A stretch of DNA of 64,000 nt from Tubiluchus corallicola (Eukaryota > Priapulida > Priapulimorpha > Priapulimorphida > Tubiluchidae): the NCBI GenBank assembly GCA_030141605.1, contig JAQGDQ010000175.1, positions 62,001-126,000 on the forward strand, given 5' to 3'. The translations under genes and the position numbers were made by a program. This document shows positions 13,801 to 25,500 of this stretch, piece after piece. A model generated the notes under the pieces. The model did not search any database. It was given only the letters and a program-made list of their open reading frames with translations, and was not told the origin of the DNA. Within the stretch, counting starts at the first letter, position 1; the number at the start of each line of letters is the position of its first letter.

Positions 13801-16800
13801 ACTTCCTTCCCGGTCCGTTCTATGGTGATACTTGTCATGGTGTTAAGCAGGGAACTTCCTTCCCAGTCCCGTTGTTATAGTAACTTACTGACATAGGGGT
13901 CATTCGCTCTAACTGATTTAACGGACGCTGCTGACGTAGCTTGCTGCTAGCCAAAATTAGCGCATTGTAAATTGCACAGGTTAGGCTATTAATCAGTCCT
14001 ATTTATTTTGATTATTTTTCTTACAGAATAATCTAACAAATATTTTAAAACGTAAAAAATTAATTCACTTCAGTCCTATTACTGACAAATACTTCTCCTA
14101 TATAGGAAAATTATCTTTGCTAGTTCAGATAAACCTGATATTTCTTTCGTGTTTGTGGTACTAAAAGTTCATTTTTTTAAATTTTTACAGGATGATATAA
14201 TAGCTGCCTACGAAAAAATTATTTTTGAGAGAGTGGAACCACTACTTCCTGAATGGTTCACGAATTTGCCAAAGCAACCTGTTTTGTAAGCATTTTAGAT
14301 ATTTTTTAGAAACAAAGCCCCAGATTCGTTGAGCTATAGTAAATTAATGCCAAGACTCTATGCAATATGTAATCAATTTCAATATCAATATCTATATCAA
14401 TTTATTTTGTGACTACAATAGCTGCTTACAGGAAAATTGCTTTTGATATAGTGGAACCACCAGTGGTTTCCAAATGGTTCGAGAATTTGCCAAAGCCCCA
14501 AAGCAGCCTATTTTTGTAAAAACACAAACTTATTTTTTAGATTTTAGAAGTGAAATAACAATAATGCGTTATTATGGGCTATAACCAATTAATATCACAT
14601 AACAAAATCCCCAATATGAAATTCATTTCTTTCTCTGTCATTTTATTCTGTGATTTTACACTTATTCTAAGTATTGTTTCTAGAGTAAAACCTGCCCCGG
14701 ACACTATGCCAAATGCTCCTACAGGATCCTACATGCCAGGAACAATTGACACACCCGGTATATTTTATGTTAATGTGGCAGATCCAAAATATCAGTAAGT
14801 CAAATACTAAAATATTTAATATGATCGTGTGCTGCTCCATGTTTTTCTGTCAACCAGGGAGTGCGCCATGCCACTGAATGTACTGAAAGCATTTCAGCAC
14901 AGAATGAGTCAGCCAGAAATAGCGAAGCATGTCCGTATCGATTTGTGGCCCACAAAATCATCCAAATGAGATAAAAAGCTTTGTAAGCACAAATAATTTT
15001 CGATGCACTGAAATAACGTTCTATGCAATAAAGCGATGATGAAGTATCACTAGTGTATATGAGAGGTCTTATTATACGTTAATGTTATCTCTTTTAGGCC
15101 CATACCGGAAATGGCTTCTTTGTCTTTACACGAAGCTCAGCCTGGACATCATACTCAGGTATATATAAGATAGGAACAATAAACGTTCCTTGAAATCTAT
15201 GTAGATCTTAGTTTTTTGATGTAAGCATTTTAAAACATATGTACTTGTTGACCAGTGGCATTTTGTAGATAGCCTTGTCAATAGAGAATACGGGAATCCA
15301 CGAATTTCGCAGAAACGATGATACACGCAAGTATGGAGAAGCTCCGACTCATTTTCCAGTCTACGGTGCATACGTTGAGGCAAGCATTCATCTCTTATTA
15401 CTGCAGTTTTCAGCTAAAATAATTTATTTCCTTGAACTGCTTAGAGTGGTCATCTAATTTTCAAGCCAGTTCCCTCCGATTATTGTATTATTATAAAATT
15501 ATTGACTAATTTTATCCAATAAGAATGGTGACTTTCATATCGTCAGTAACGTATAATGCGTAATAAATACGATGAATGTTCGAGCATTTGTGATCCATGT
15601 AATAGTTTTAGTTGAATTCCGATTATGCATAAAATATCTAGAGTGATCGTTTGTTTTCATTATTATTTTTTGGACGTTAGTGTACATTTCTATGCAAATT
15701 CAATCAATGGAAATACTAAAAGCTGTAATATTTTATATATAATGATAATATATGAAATATATATATATATATATATATATATGATAATTTTAGGGATGGG
15801 CGTTATATTCGGAAAAGCTTGGCGAAGAAATGGAGGTTTATAAAAATGAGCTAGAATTGTAAGCAAAAAAGTTATTTATTAACTGCAACTACCAGATATC
15901 AACAAAAATGCAAAGACGTATTCAAGAATTTCGATTTTGAGTAGCAACCAAAACTTAAGCAAACATGGGCTCGGTTGTAAAGTTTCAGATAAAAGAAGTA
16001 CTATATAATTAAGAAAGCAGGCATTCAAATGGTTGCAGAGTTTTTGTGAACTAATTTTAGTGTTACCCATCAACAGCACAATATTGCAGTCTGATCCCAA
16101 CGGAAAATAAAATGTATATTATTATTGTATTCGACAATAATATTTTTTCTTTTTAATTCAAAGATATGGACGATATTTAAAAGAAATGTTACGAGCATGT
16201 CGCCTTGTTGTGGACAGTGGAATGCATGCCCTTGGGTAAGGTATAAATCATTCGTAATTAAAATAACACGATAGAACAGCATTTCACGGGTTTGGAATAA
16301 TCATTGAAAACTGTGCAATAAAAACGATAATTGAACGAAAGCTTTTGCAGCGAGGCGGTACATTAAAAGTGAAAATTGATCACATTGTTGAAATTACTAG
16401 CAATGAACACAAGATCAGTTTAATGATGAAACAATCAGCAATATTAAATTTTTGCTCGAGTTTGGCTTCTCAACATCTATGAATAAGATAAACAACTGCA
16501 GTTTCTTCTTATGTGCATCAATCTCTTCCCGATTGCCACCTATCTATTTGGGTTCTGGATTTATCCGTAACTTTAACCTACCATGCATTGAAGAATCCTA
16601 CAATTTACAACAACCTTGGATAATATTTAATTTTCAAACTCAGCCACACAACCTTTTTTAAATATTTAATTTTCAAACTCAGCCACACAACCTTTTTTAA
16701 AGAGAACAATTGGTTTAGTTATGCACCATGTTAAAGAAAAATCATCGTTCAATAGCACCGAATTTAACAGACGAACTAAAAGCATTGGATAATTCGTGTT

Positions 16801-19144
16801 CAAGTATCAAGAAAAAGACGTCTAGATACGTCTATAAATAAAAGAGACAACTACAATTGCACAATCTCCGAACATACTAACAACAACAACAACAACAACA
16901 ACTATTATTATTATTATTTTGTATAGCGTCTAAATCTACAGACAGCACAACTGACAATATTCAAATACAAATACAAGCGCAAGCGTTTAGCGTTTTATCT
17001 CACTACTGGGTGTGGACTCAAAAACGGAAAACAAAATCAAACAAAAGTTGACATTTAGTCGTGGCCACTCGTTGATATCATTAGCAATTTTTACGCATAC
17101 GCTAAAATATCTCAACCATCCTTTAAAAGGTGTTAATAATCAGATGTAAGGATAGTTGTAATTTTTATAATTAAATTATAATTACATTTAGGCTATTATG
17201 TTATATGTGAAATTTTAGTAAATCTTACTCATTTAATTAAAATAATCATTAAGATTGCGCAATATTGATTTAAATTTAATTCAGAAATGCTGTCAGGAGC
17301 GTTTTGAAGTTGCTGATAGGTGGGCTATCTATCAACATAGCATATTTTTCGTAGTTACCTGTTACAACAGCCTTTTCTAAATTTATAAAACCTATAAAGG
17401 AAGATTTTAATAACAACGTGTTGTAATAGTTTTCACTGTTAGGACCAACTAGCTTTCAAGTCAGTTGTATGGTGTCATAGTGTTATCATTTTAGTTTAAC
17501 TTTAGGTGGTCAAGACAGCAAGCCATAGATTTCATGAAACAAAACCTTGCCAGTGCCGATTCTACTATAGAAAAAGAAATCGACAGATATATTGCTTGGC
17601 CAGGACAAGTACGTACAAGAGCTTTAGCTGTAGTAAAAGAGTGTTATTTTTAATAATTATTGTTCTTTGTAGCTTGATGTTCACTAGGATTTTTATGTCC
17701 TGCTTTGTTAGTTTGCTCCACTGCATTTTAGGGACTTTTTCCTATATGACATCCACTTACTTATGTTTTCAGATCAAACCATCATTTGACAGCAACCCTT
17801 TAAACTGTTACAAACTGAAAGTAATTCCACCACATCACGAAATATCAATGATAATGGAAATTTGGCAAAATATTACTTGGATTCTGTTAACATTATGCTT
17901 CCAAGTTTATTTAAACGTACTTCTTACCTACGGGCACCATCGTTCTGACTCTTCCCTTTGTATGACGAGAGATTTTGAACAAATAAGCATTTGTCCGTAT
18001 GTTTCCTGTTATCAAATAACGTACAATAAAATTTCCTTTGCAAGCCTTTGTTACACAATCTGTTTTTGAATTCACCAATCGTCCATGAATTCAATAGGTA
18101 TAAAAATTTTGTATAAAATGCACAAAAAAACATGTAAACTATACCTACATACTCTGTTTAAGGAATGGTCAGCACGTATTTAGTTTATGAAAATTATTTA
18201 GTCAGTATGGTTAAAATGATCACATTTGTCACACCAGCATTCATCATTCAATTAACAATAGATTTAATGTATTTAGTATGTTAGTATTTAGGTTAATGTT
18301 GCTGATAATAGTCTTTTTGAAATTTAGGCGCTTGACAAATTTAAGCAGAAGAACAACTGTGGAAATAAATACATTTAGTGATGAAGTTTTGCATCACTGC
18401 GTTGATTTTATCGTTTATCCGAAAACATAGATTCTCAAGTTCTGTTCCTTTATATTTCACAGGCGTTATCTTACAAACTTGGAGAGATTAAAATTGTAGA
18501 GGAGCGAGGAAGGGCTGAAAGAGAATTAGGTAATGACAAAAGCCATGATATTTATGGTACTAAATAGAGCCAGCAACTGCAATATTGTTGAACACCACTA
18601 ATACTGCACATTGACCTACACCTTAAAGGTTTGCAATGTTATTAACTGAAAGAAAAAGATTAGTGTCATCAGCGAAAAGTTGATGATTCAATTGAGAAGC
18701 ACAAGGTATGTCAATGATGTGCATCAAGTAAAGTAAAGACCCGATAGTTGAGCCTTCAGAATGCTGCAAACAACTGTACAAAGGCCAGGATTAATATTAA
18801 TATTATTGAATATGAAATAAAGTGCCGAAAGAATTTATTTTTAATAAGGTAGTATCAGATTGTTCCAAAATAATGGTAAAATTTAATTTTCTTAGCCTAG
18901 CTGCACAAGCGCATACCCGGCGCAATGCAAATAGTGCCAAATAACATTTTTATACTACGAAAGTATGAAACATTTAAGTTCAACTAAGCAATAACAGCTG
19001 TAATAATAAATTTCTTCCGTTTATTTGTTTGCAGGGGAAAAATTCATCGTCAAAGAATTTCATGACCTGTTTCTTCAGCTAGGATCAGTAAACCTCGACT
19101 TATTCACAGAAACCATTGACGATTACATCGCGTCTCGTCAGTAA
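7846..19144 (+). CDS. DUF885-family membrane-anchored protein, copy A (17 exons, 606 aa)
   Basis: Exons: 7846-8094, 9322-9455, 9777-9906, 10071-10139, 10779-10885, 11201-11285, 12517-12684, 13160-13243, 14191-14285, 14684-14794, 15098-15158, 15269-15379, 15794-15858, 16164-16235, 17506-17608, 18463-18529, 19035-19144. All phases join without a stop. Residues about 8-33 form one transmembrane helix after a short basic N terminus, predicting a type II anchor with the rest outside the cytosol. Family signatures follow: LCDEYWNWRL (43-52), QLITYYAGTSMTAETVHEIG in exon 7, FYVNVADP in exon 10, HEAQPGHHTQ (422-431), GWALYSEKLGEEM (469-481), RLVVDSGMHALGW, WPGQALSYKLGE (545-556). DUF885 has no settled biochemical role. 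The His/Glu-rich HEAxPGH motif resembles metallopeptidase metal sites, but its spacing is not HExxH, so peptidase activity is only an inference. Intron 12 has a GC donor. One family residue differs from copy B: GSYMPG for GYYMPG in exon 10. Confidence 0.93.
8225..8352 (+). repeat. Minisatellite array, unit about 15-16 bp (intron 1, copy A)
   Basis: About eight imperfect repeats of a unit like gacatttgggcacggg run through the first intron. The same array type occurs at the matching place in copy B (22891-22980) and again, inverted, at 24425-24566. This suggests the terminal array of a foldback-type mobile element. Confidence 0.75.
10298..10335 (+). repeat. (GTT)n/(ATT)n microsatellite
   Basis: Run of gtt triplets followed by att triplets in intron 4 of copy A. 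In copy B the matching tract (about 26442-26475) has become gtt followed by gtc triplets. Confidence 0.9.
11445..12475. mobile_element. Inverted-repeat element inserted in intron 6 of copy A
   Basis: Intron 6 is 1231 bp here but 380 bp in copy B. The extra sequence starts with gctcagacatgcaattttc and ends with a related inverted form, gaaaattgcgtatgtcc. Similar motifs recur inside (cagacatgtaattttcaatt near 11630 and ttttcagttgtgcaact near 12418). No transposase frame is visible. It looks like a non-autonomous DNA transposon with imperfect terminal and subterminal repeats; I could not fix a target-site duplication. Confidence 0.55.
13690..13890 (+). repeat. Three-unit tandem repeat (about 55-60 bp unit) in intron 8 of copy A
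   Basis: Units beginning near 13735, 13794 and 13847 share the core gaacttccttcccgtccgtt in imperfect form (gcagggaacttccttccc is exact in the last two). The array is more GC-rich than the intron around it and is absent from copy B, where intron 8 carries a different unrelated stretch. Confidence 0.6.
14418..14517 (+). pseudogene. Decayed tandem copy of exon 9 (copy A)
   Basis: About 130 bp after exon 9 the intron contains a second, diverged exon 9. The frame TIAAYRKIAFDIVEPPVVSK, then WFENLPKP, aligns with exon 9 IIAAYEKIIFERVEPLLPEW, then FTNLPKQP. The donor-like tttttgtaaaa remains, but no acceptor AG precedes it, so it is probably not spliced. The same relic sits at the matching place in copy B, so the exon duplicated before the whole gene did. 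Confidence 0.75.
15758..15784. repeat. (AT)n microsatellite
   Basis: Uninterrupted at dinucleotides in intron 12 of copy A. Confidence 0.9.
16622..16699 (+). repeat. Perfect 39-bp tandem duplication
   Basis: The 39 bases at 16622-16660 are repeated exactly at 16661-16699 (unit starts aatatttaattttcaaactc and ends in acctttttta). It lies in intron 14 of copy A. Exact identity implies a recent event. Confidence 0.95.
16715..16870 (-). mobile_element. Remnant of the intron-14 LINE (copy A)
   Basis: This stretch aligns with 34790-34910 in copy B, where it continues into a recognisable minus-strand reverse transcriptase relic. Copy A keeps only the edge of it. The LINE was therefore present before the segmental duplication. 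Confidence 0.55.
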
Positions 19145-20435
19145 CTCAACTTTTTTGAATGTGAAAAGCCATTATGAATGAGAAATAATAAGTTTGGCAA
19201 AATTTAATACTGAAGAATTGCCTGAAGGTCTTCTGAAAAACCTTATTAGGAGAAAACTACAGATGTGCATGTTCATCATCAGCTTCCTTGGCTCATTTAC
19301 ATGATTTACTGAGCCACATCACAATCGAATTATTAACATAGATCACTTTTTATTTTTAACTTAAATCAGTCTCTTTGCCTTGGAAATTCTCTCAGGTTAA
19401 CCACCAGGAATTTTACATTTATTATCCAATGACCTTAAAATTATGCCAAATAAGGTTAAATGCGCTAATGTCGGACAACGATTTTTAAGTTTTCCTAAAA
19501 GCTATTAAATTATTTGGATGTTGTTTTTCCTTTCATTGTTAATACTGCTTCATCACGTCTTTAGACTGGAATTTTCACATTTGCCTAGCAATTCGCCTTC
19601 TGGCAGCCGTATGTCGTGAACATACAAGCTCGCTCAGTGAGAAGGTTTATCCTTAACTGTATTAACTTTTTTTTAATTTACTGATAAACAGACCTAACGC
19701 ATTAATTATTAACAGTTGCCTTTTCAGAAATGGCTTATTTTGTAAGTTACTTCTTCCACAATACTTTCATGCCACACTTTATAAAGCATGACATTTCTTT
19801 GTTCATTATACAAGTCACTGAAGCAGTGTCCAACTTTACCGGTAAGACCAGTGTAAGGTCAAGGCCCTAGATTAATGCCGGACAACTGAATATTTGTGTT
19901 AGGTTTTTCGCTGCAATTAATTGTTTGTGTAGGTAAATAGCACTGATTTTTTTATGGCTACTTGAGCCAAAAAGCAAAAATATTACGGTTCTAATCTTTT
20001 TAGAAATATGGGGAAGCAGGAAGGAAGCTGGTAAAAATGCAGCAAAATTATTATAATTATTATGAAATAATGATTTAAGCTATAATTAAAACATACGCAC
20101 AAGTGAAGTACACTCAATTATTATTATGCATCATATATACATTCAGTTTCACTCATATAGTCTCATTAAGACAACTATTCTATACCGAGTTGAGTTTATA
20201 ATTCACCTTTAATTAAATGTACTAATTTATTTAATAGTACTTGCATAACTTGTTCACAATATTGCATTCAGGACATTTCGACTGCTTAAGTCTTTTTCAA
20301 CTGTGGTATCTGGAATTCAATATTATATATGCGTTAATTTGCGATTTCTATACCTAATAGTGTTCATCAGCAACTTATCAAGTTAGTGCAAATACGGCTC
20401 ATATACATTAAGATATTGTTTCTACAAATTGTTGA

Positions 20436-20456
20436 TATGTATATATATATATATAT
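20436..20456. repeat. (AT)n microsatellite
   Basis: Short run of at dinucleotides just before the unpaired counterpart of the copy B palindrome arm (20455-20510). Confidence 0.85.
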
Positions 20457-20544
20457 GGAAACAGTTTAAAGTTAGTAATTATGATTTCTAATTTGTTGAT
20501 ATTTTTTGTAAAAAAATAAAGACAGAATCCAGTGGGATTCGAAA

Positions 20545-21415
20545 CCAAAACCACCTTCGGCTTTTTTGGGCAGCCCTGCTAATTATTATATTATAGAAGT
20601 GCTCTAACTTTTTACACAATAAACTGCCAGGTTATTTTGTCTGTTAACTATTTACTTATTGTTACCTTTACCTTTTCACATCTCCGTTAATAGAAAACTT
20701 GGTCTCCAACGTCTTCTTAATGGCCTTCCCACTTTCCCATGATGATGATGATGACGACGAGGGACGACGATGGTGAAGATGATGATGATGGTGATGGTGA
20801 TGATGATTATGATGATCAGATAGAATTCACACTGAGATATCATGACAACTTCGAGTACTCGCTCTTTAGAGCTACTGAACTGTAATGGTTTGTACTGGTA
20901 CCTAGAAAGGAATCTTTGCCTACCATGAGAAACGTACTACACACACTATACTCACAATCACTAATCGTCTTCAGATGCCTGATTTTCGTTATCCCTAAGC
21001 AATAAGCATCTTAGGCGCTCCGTTTTCTCATTAATTGTTTTAGCATGTGCGCTATGTGCCACTCACACTGAGCTAGAACCTGCAATTTGAATTTGGCCTG
21101 TATTAGATAGGCTGAATTGGCCTGAATTCAATTTTTTAACGATTTTCGACTAAAATGTGTGATCATTAATAAAAAGCGATCTCACAAAGATCGTGCATAT
21201 CACTTGATTTTGTTGCGTAGTAAAAACATAAAGTAATTTGCTTAAAAATTTTGCACAATAATTGCAGCTGAATTATGTTGATTGCGTAATGTTCCAAATG
21301 TTTTAATGCTAAGGTTTGTACATAATTTTCTATTTGAAGTACTAAATTATTTGAATTTATAATTTCCGCTTTGATTTCGAACGTTCGGTGCTCGCCTTTA
21401 AACAAGACAAGACAA
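20545..21415. other. Spacer between the two duplicated segments
   Basis: No gene is recognised. A (GATGAT)n-rich simple-sequence tract lies at about 20737-20818. The rest is AT-rich and ends in acaagacaagacaa directly before the long (AAT)n array, a junction also seen next to the second array at about 38885. Confidence 0.6.
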
Positions 21416-21417
21416 AG

Positions 21418-21556
<139 letters not shown>

Positions 21557-22436
21557 TATTGTAAATGATGATTATGATGATGGTGCTCTTACAGTACGCA
21601 AAACATTGCCCATTTTGATCAGTAGCTAAGCTTTCGATTTATACTAAAATCTTCTTCGTCAGAGCTTTTTACACAGGCAAAACTAATATTTAAAATATAT
21701 ATCTTCAAAAAGTTTTAAACAAAACAGAATCAAATAATGTAACAATGTACGAACGAAACAAACGTTTTCATTATCACAGCAACTAAAACAGAAACATCAC
21801 TTGGGTTCAAATTTTGGTCAATGTTTCGTAGTTAAGTTCAAAGCGATGTATGTCAATGTTTTCAATAATTCTCATTTTTACGTATTGAAAGAATGGCCTG
21901 TACATGGAATCAATTAGCAACCAGTAAATGACTAGACCGAGTATAAGCTTGTATGTGTCCTGCTAATTTTGTTCCTAACTAAAGACCTGTTAAGTGTCGA
22001 CTTCCCACGAATCTCTTCCCACTTCCACTTTACAGACCATTCTTTCCAAAAACAGAAAAATTAAGGATTGCTGAAAATAGGCAACTGAAAATGTTAGTTT
22101 GAAGAGGAAAAGTGAAATTTTTGCGTAAGAACTCTGAACACAAATCGTCCCTTCGGAATAACATAATTTATCATATAGTGATAACCCAGATGATATTTCT
22201 GTTTTAATTGTTATAATGATGGTACCTGGTTACGTTGTTTGATTCTGTTTCGTTTAAGTCTGTTTGAAACTATGTATTTTACGTTCAGTTTTGCCTGTGT
22301 AAAATACCCAGGCGAAGATTTTAATGAGTTCCACTATTAAGTTTTAGTTATTTTAGTTGCATCATTTTTGCCCCTATACTTTCAGGATGTTATCTAAGTC
22401 TTACCATTCCCACCTTTGACCAGCTACACAGTAATC

Positions 22437-22484
22437 ATGAGTTCAAACAAATATGCACCTCTCTATAGAACATCTACTCATTAA
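22437..22484 (+). promoter_or_regulatory. Conserved upstream ORF in the leader (copy B)
   Basis: Fifteen codons, MSSNKYAPLYRTSTH, ending 24 nt before the main ATG at 22509. Length, start, stop and spacing match copy A although four codons differ, three of them changing the residue. The putative leader acceptor (ctatactttcag) lies about 50 nt upstream of it. Confidence 0.45.
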
Positions 22485-22508
22485 ATCACCAAATTGCTGA
22501 CTTGAAAC

Positions 22509-25500
22509 ATGGCGCACAAAAATCATAAAACAGCACTTGTAATTGTCCTTACATGTGTCTGTTTAGCACTAATAGCTGTCGTTGTCACTCTAGCAATATT
22601 TCTAACTAGAAGTGATGTGAAAATTGTGCAAGAATTGTGCGACGAATACTGGAATTGGAGGCTGGATCAGGCTCCGGAATTTGCTACGTACCTCGGAGAT
22701 ACAAGTAGGAATGACAGGTTGGAATCTTATTCGTTATCGGCATGGAATCAAAGAGAGGTAACTAAAAATTGAACTTATTAATGTTTTTCGCCTTCTTCTA
22801 TTCAATGAAACACTGATCATTGGGTAACTGTTGCGCGCATTGATAAAACTGTTAATCTATATCCACGACTGCAAACCTGGTTGTCCTTTTTATGTGGGCA
22901 CGTGACACTTGTGCACGGGACACTTGTGTACGACACATTTGAGCACCGGACACTTGGGCAGCAGACATTTGATCACCAATAAAATTTAATATTGCGCATA
23001 TTTTTTATTTTTGTTTATTAAATTTTCAATGACTCACTATAATTCTTAATTCTCACAATATTTTTCAAGAATCATCGCCTCACTTATTCAAACATATGCA
23101 ATCAGACATGAAATAAAATTTAAAAACTTTGCTCTTTCTATTTATCATATTAATTCCGTACATTATGTGTACATTTTAAATTCAAAGAAGCTGAAGAAGA
23201 TACCACAAGTTTACATTAGTTTTTATTAAAATAGAATTGGAATTACAATAATAAATTAAAATTAGTATTAGAATTATTAAAATATGACAGCATTTTATAT
23301 CAAAAACATTTAGTGCATAACAAAAACAGTAAATAAATAACAGATATGCTGCTAGGCGGGGCCGAGTTTTTGTGCACGGCTGAATATAAGCCTTTGCGTT
23401 TAGCAAATTTTTCGGTAGGAGGCAAAAACCAAAAAAGATGGTCGGGGCTTGGCCAATTGCTTCCAATGTCGAGTAACAGTATCGTGTAAATGAGACTAAC
23501 CGAATGGTTTGTTTCGCCGACTTTCGTAGACGCTGAACGTCAGGATCACAGGTTAAAGATAAGAAGTCCGATTTCAGTATTGAAATGATCGCGAAACACC
23601 GTCGAGAAAAAACATCCATCGGGCGTGTTATGGGAATATTTATGGACGTTTTATAGAAAGAAAAAGAGCTGGGCTTAAGATGATATAAGTTTTTTTCTAA
23701 AGACAGCTAAATAATTGCGAAAATCAATTGATTAATTACAGGGTAAACACCTCAAAATTCATGGTGATATCAAGCTTTTCAGAGACTTCCAATGGAGACA
23801 ACATTAAGCCCTTCAGAGCCTTGAGTTGCGGCTACTTGTGAAAATTTGACAAATTCCGATTTCACTAAATAAACGTTTTAAAGTCAAGCACAGCAGTACT
23901 TACATACGAGATGTTAACTATTTTGAAAAACAAAAGCTGTTACACAAAGTATCCTGTCACAAAAGCAGAATCTTACAAAGTCAAAAACACACTAATTGGT
24001 ATTGTATCATAATTTTATATTCATTGAATGCTTGGTGTGTTTTAGAAAAAGCCGATGTTGTTTTGTTCATTAGTTACTTATAAACTGCTTGCCAAATTGA
24101 AAACCACTAGCTAGATCAGTAAGTAAGTCAATTAAATGATGTGCGTTTATTAACATTAAGATCAACAATAATTTTGAGCAATTTTGCTGAACTCGATCAA
24201 TAGCAGTGTTTTTAGACGAGAACGCACGTTAAATTATACTATATAGTTGTTTCCAGTTTTACACGATCGTACTTACGAAAAGAATTATTTCTTTTCATAC
24301 AAAAACTTTAGATGTTTTAAAAGTTCCATAGTAATCAGGTAGAGAACGAGGATTCAGACTATAATTATCTTAGCCTTCTAGACGGCGTGATTTGCAGCGC
24401 AAAAAGAAGTGTCGATATATTGTTGCGTGATCGAGTTGGACGTCAGAGCTTGCGCCCAAATGTCTGGCGACCAAGTGAGTCAGGGCTCAAGTGTCTGGCG
24501 GCAAAACGACCGCACCCAATTTTCTCGTGCCTGAACGGCAGCACGCAAATGTCTTGTCCCCTTTTATGAACTCACGAATAAATAACTGATCCATCAATAA
24601 CTATACCACGCCAGTTTAATTGTAAAACTTGAAAAAATGTTAGTCACAACAGTAATAACAAATAATATTGCTAAGGAATTCCAACAAACAGATGTCGCTT
24701 ACAAGATACACAAGTAGCTATTTCGCAAAATACTTGCTATACAAAATTAAGTCTTAGTATTACTAACAAAATTAACTAACTTATAATGTTGCCACTGCTG
24801 CATATAATACTATGCCAAGCAGCTGTTAAGCCAGTACAGAGAATGGATACAAATTTATTATTTACTATGCGCAAAAATTAGATACATTTTATACACTAGT
24901 AAAAGTAAACAGTAAAATTATATGGTCATGATCCATGCAAAGGTTGTGCCTCTCGCTGTGTGCCATGGATGACAGCAAGGAACTATAAATCCTCGAACAG
25001 ATCACTGCGTGTCATCCATCACATACATTTTTAATAGTTTTTCTACTTTATGCTCGTTAATGTATTAGCCATCATTGTTATAATTATGCTAGAAAGCGTA
25101 AACGAGATTTTGGGCTTGTGAGATTTGGGTAGAGAGATGTGGGCTTTGATTCAGGCTTACCTAAGCAGGAGTGGTGCATCGGTACAAGTTAATGCGCTGT
25201 CTTCCTTTATTGAAGGAAGACATGAAACTTTTGCTGGAAGACATTAACAACACTGAGGAGAAACTGGATCTTAGTGAAGAGGAAGCCACAAATTTGAAAA
25301 TATTGAAACAAGAAATACAGATATTTTTAGATGGACTTCCGTACAAAGGGTAAGCACATATCTCCTTTTCTGATAGGGGAGGAGACTTAAGGTATTAGAG
25401 TTTCGTGCACTTTGGGCATGAAAATCGATTATGCGGCAAGTTTATAATAATATTGTACAGTGAAATTGCGGTGCTTGTTATGTTACAAACCAATTCAAAA

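Larger units (their letters stand above)
6985..20540 (+). repeat. Segmental tandem duplication, copy A
   Basis: From about 6985 the sequence is closely similar, over exons and much of the introns, to the segment starting near 21615. Similarity ends near 20540, which matches 38280 in copy B (shared text around gacagaatc). The unit carries the leader, all 17 exons and the 3' flank of the DUF885 gene. Copy A is about 13.6 kb and copy B about 16.7 kb; the difference is mainly insertions in introns 1, 4, 12 and 14 of copy B, partly offset by one in intron 6 of copy A. Confidence 0.9.

Noticed and set aside
17506-18069. 187-codon open frame starting at exon 15 of copy A
   Set aside because: It reads exon 15 in the wrong frame and continues into the intron; copy B does not keep it open.
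23182-23619. 145-codon open frame on the minus strand in intron 1 of copy B
   Set aside because: Its lower half is AT-rich low-complexity sequence that copy A does not keep open, and no family signature is visible.
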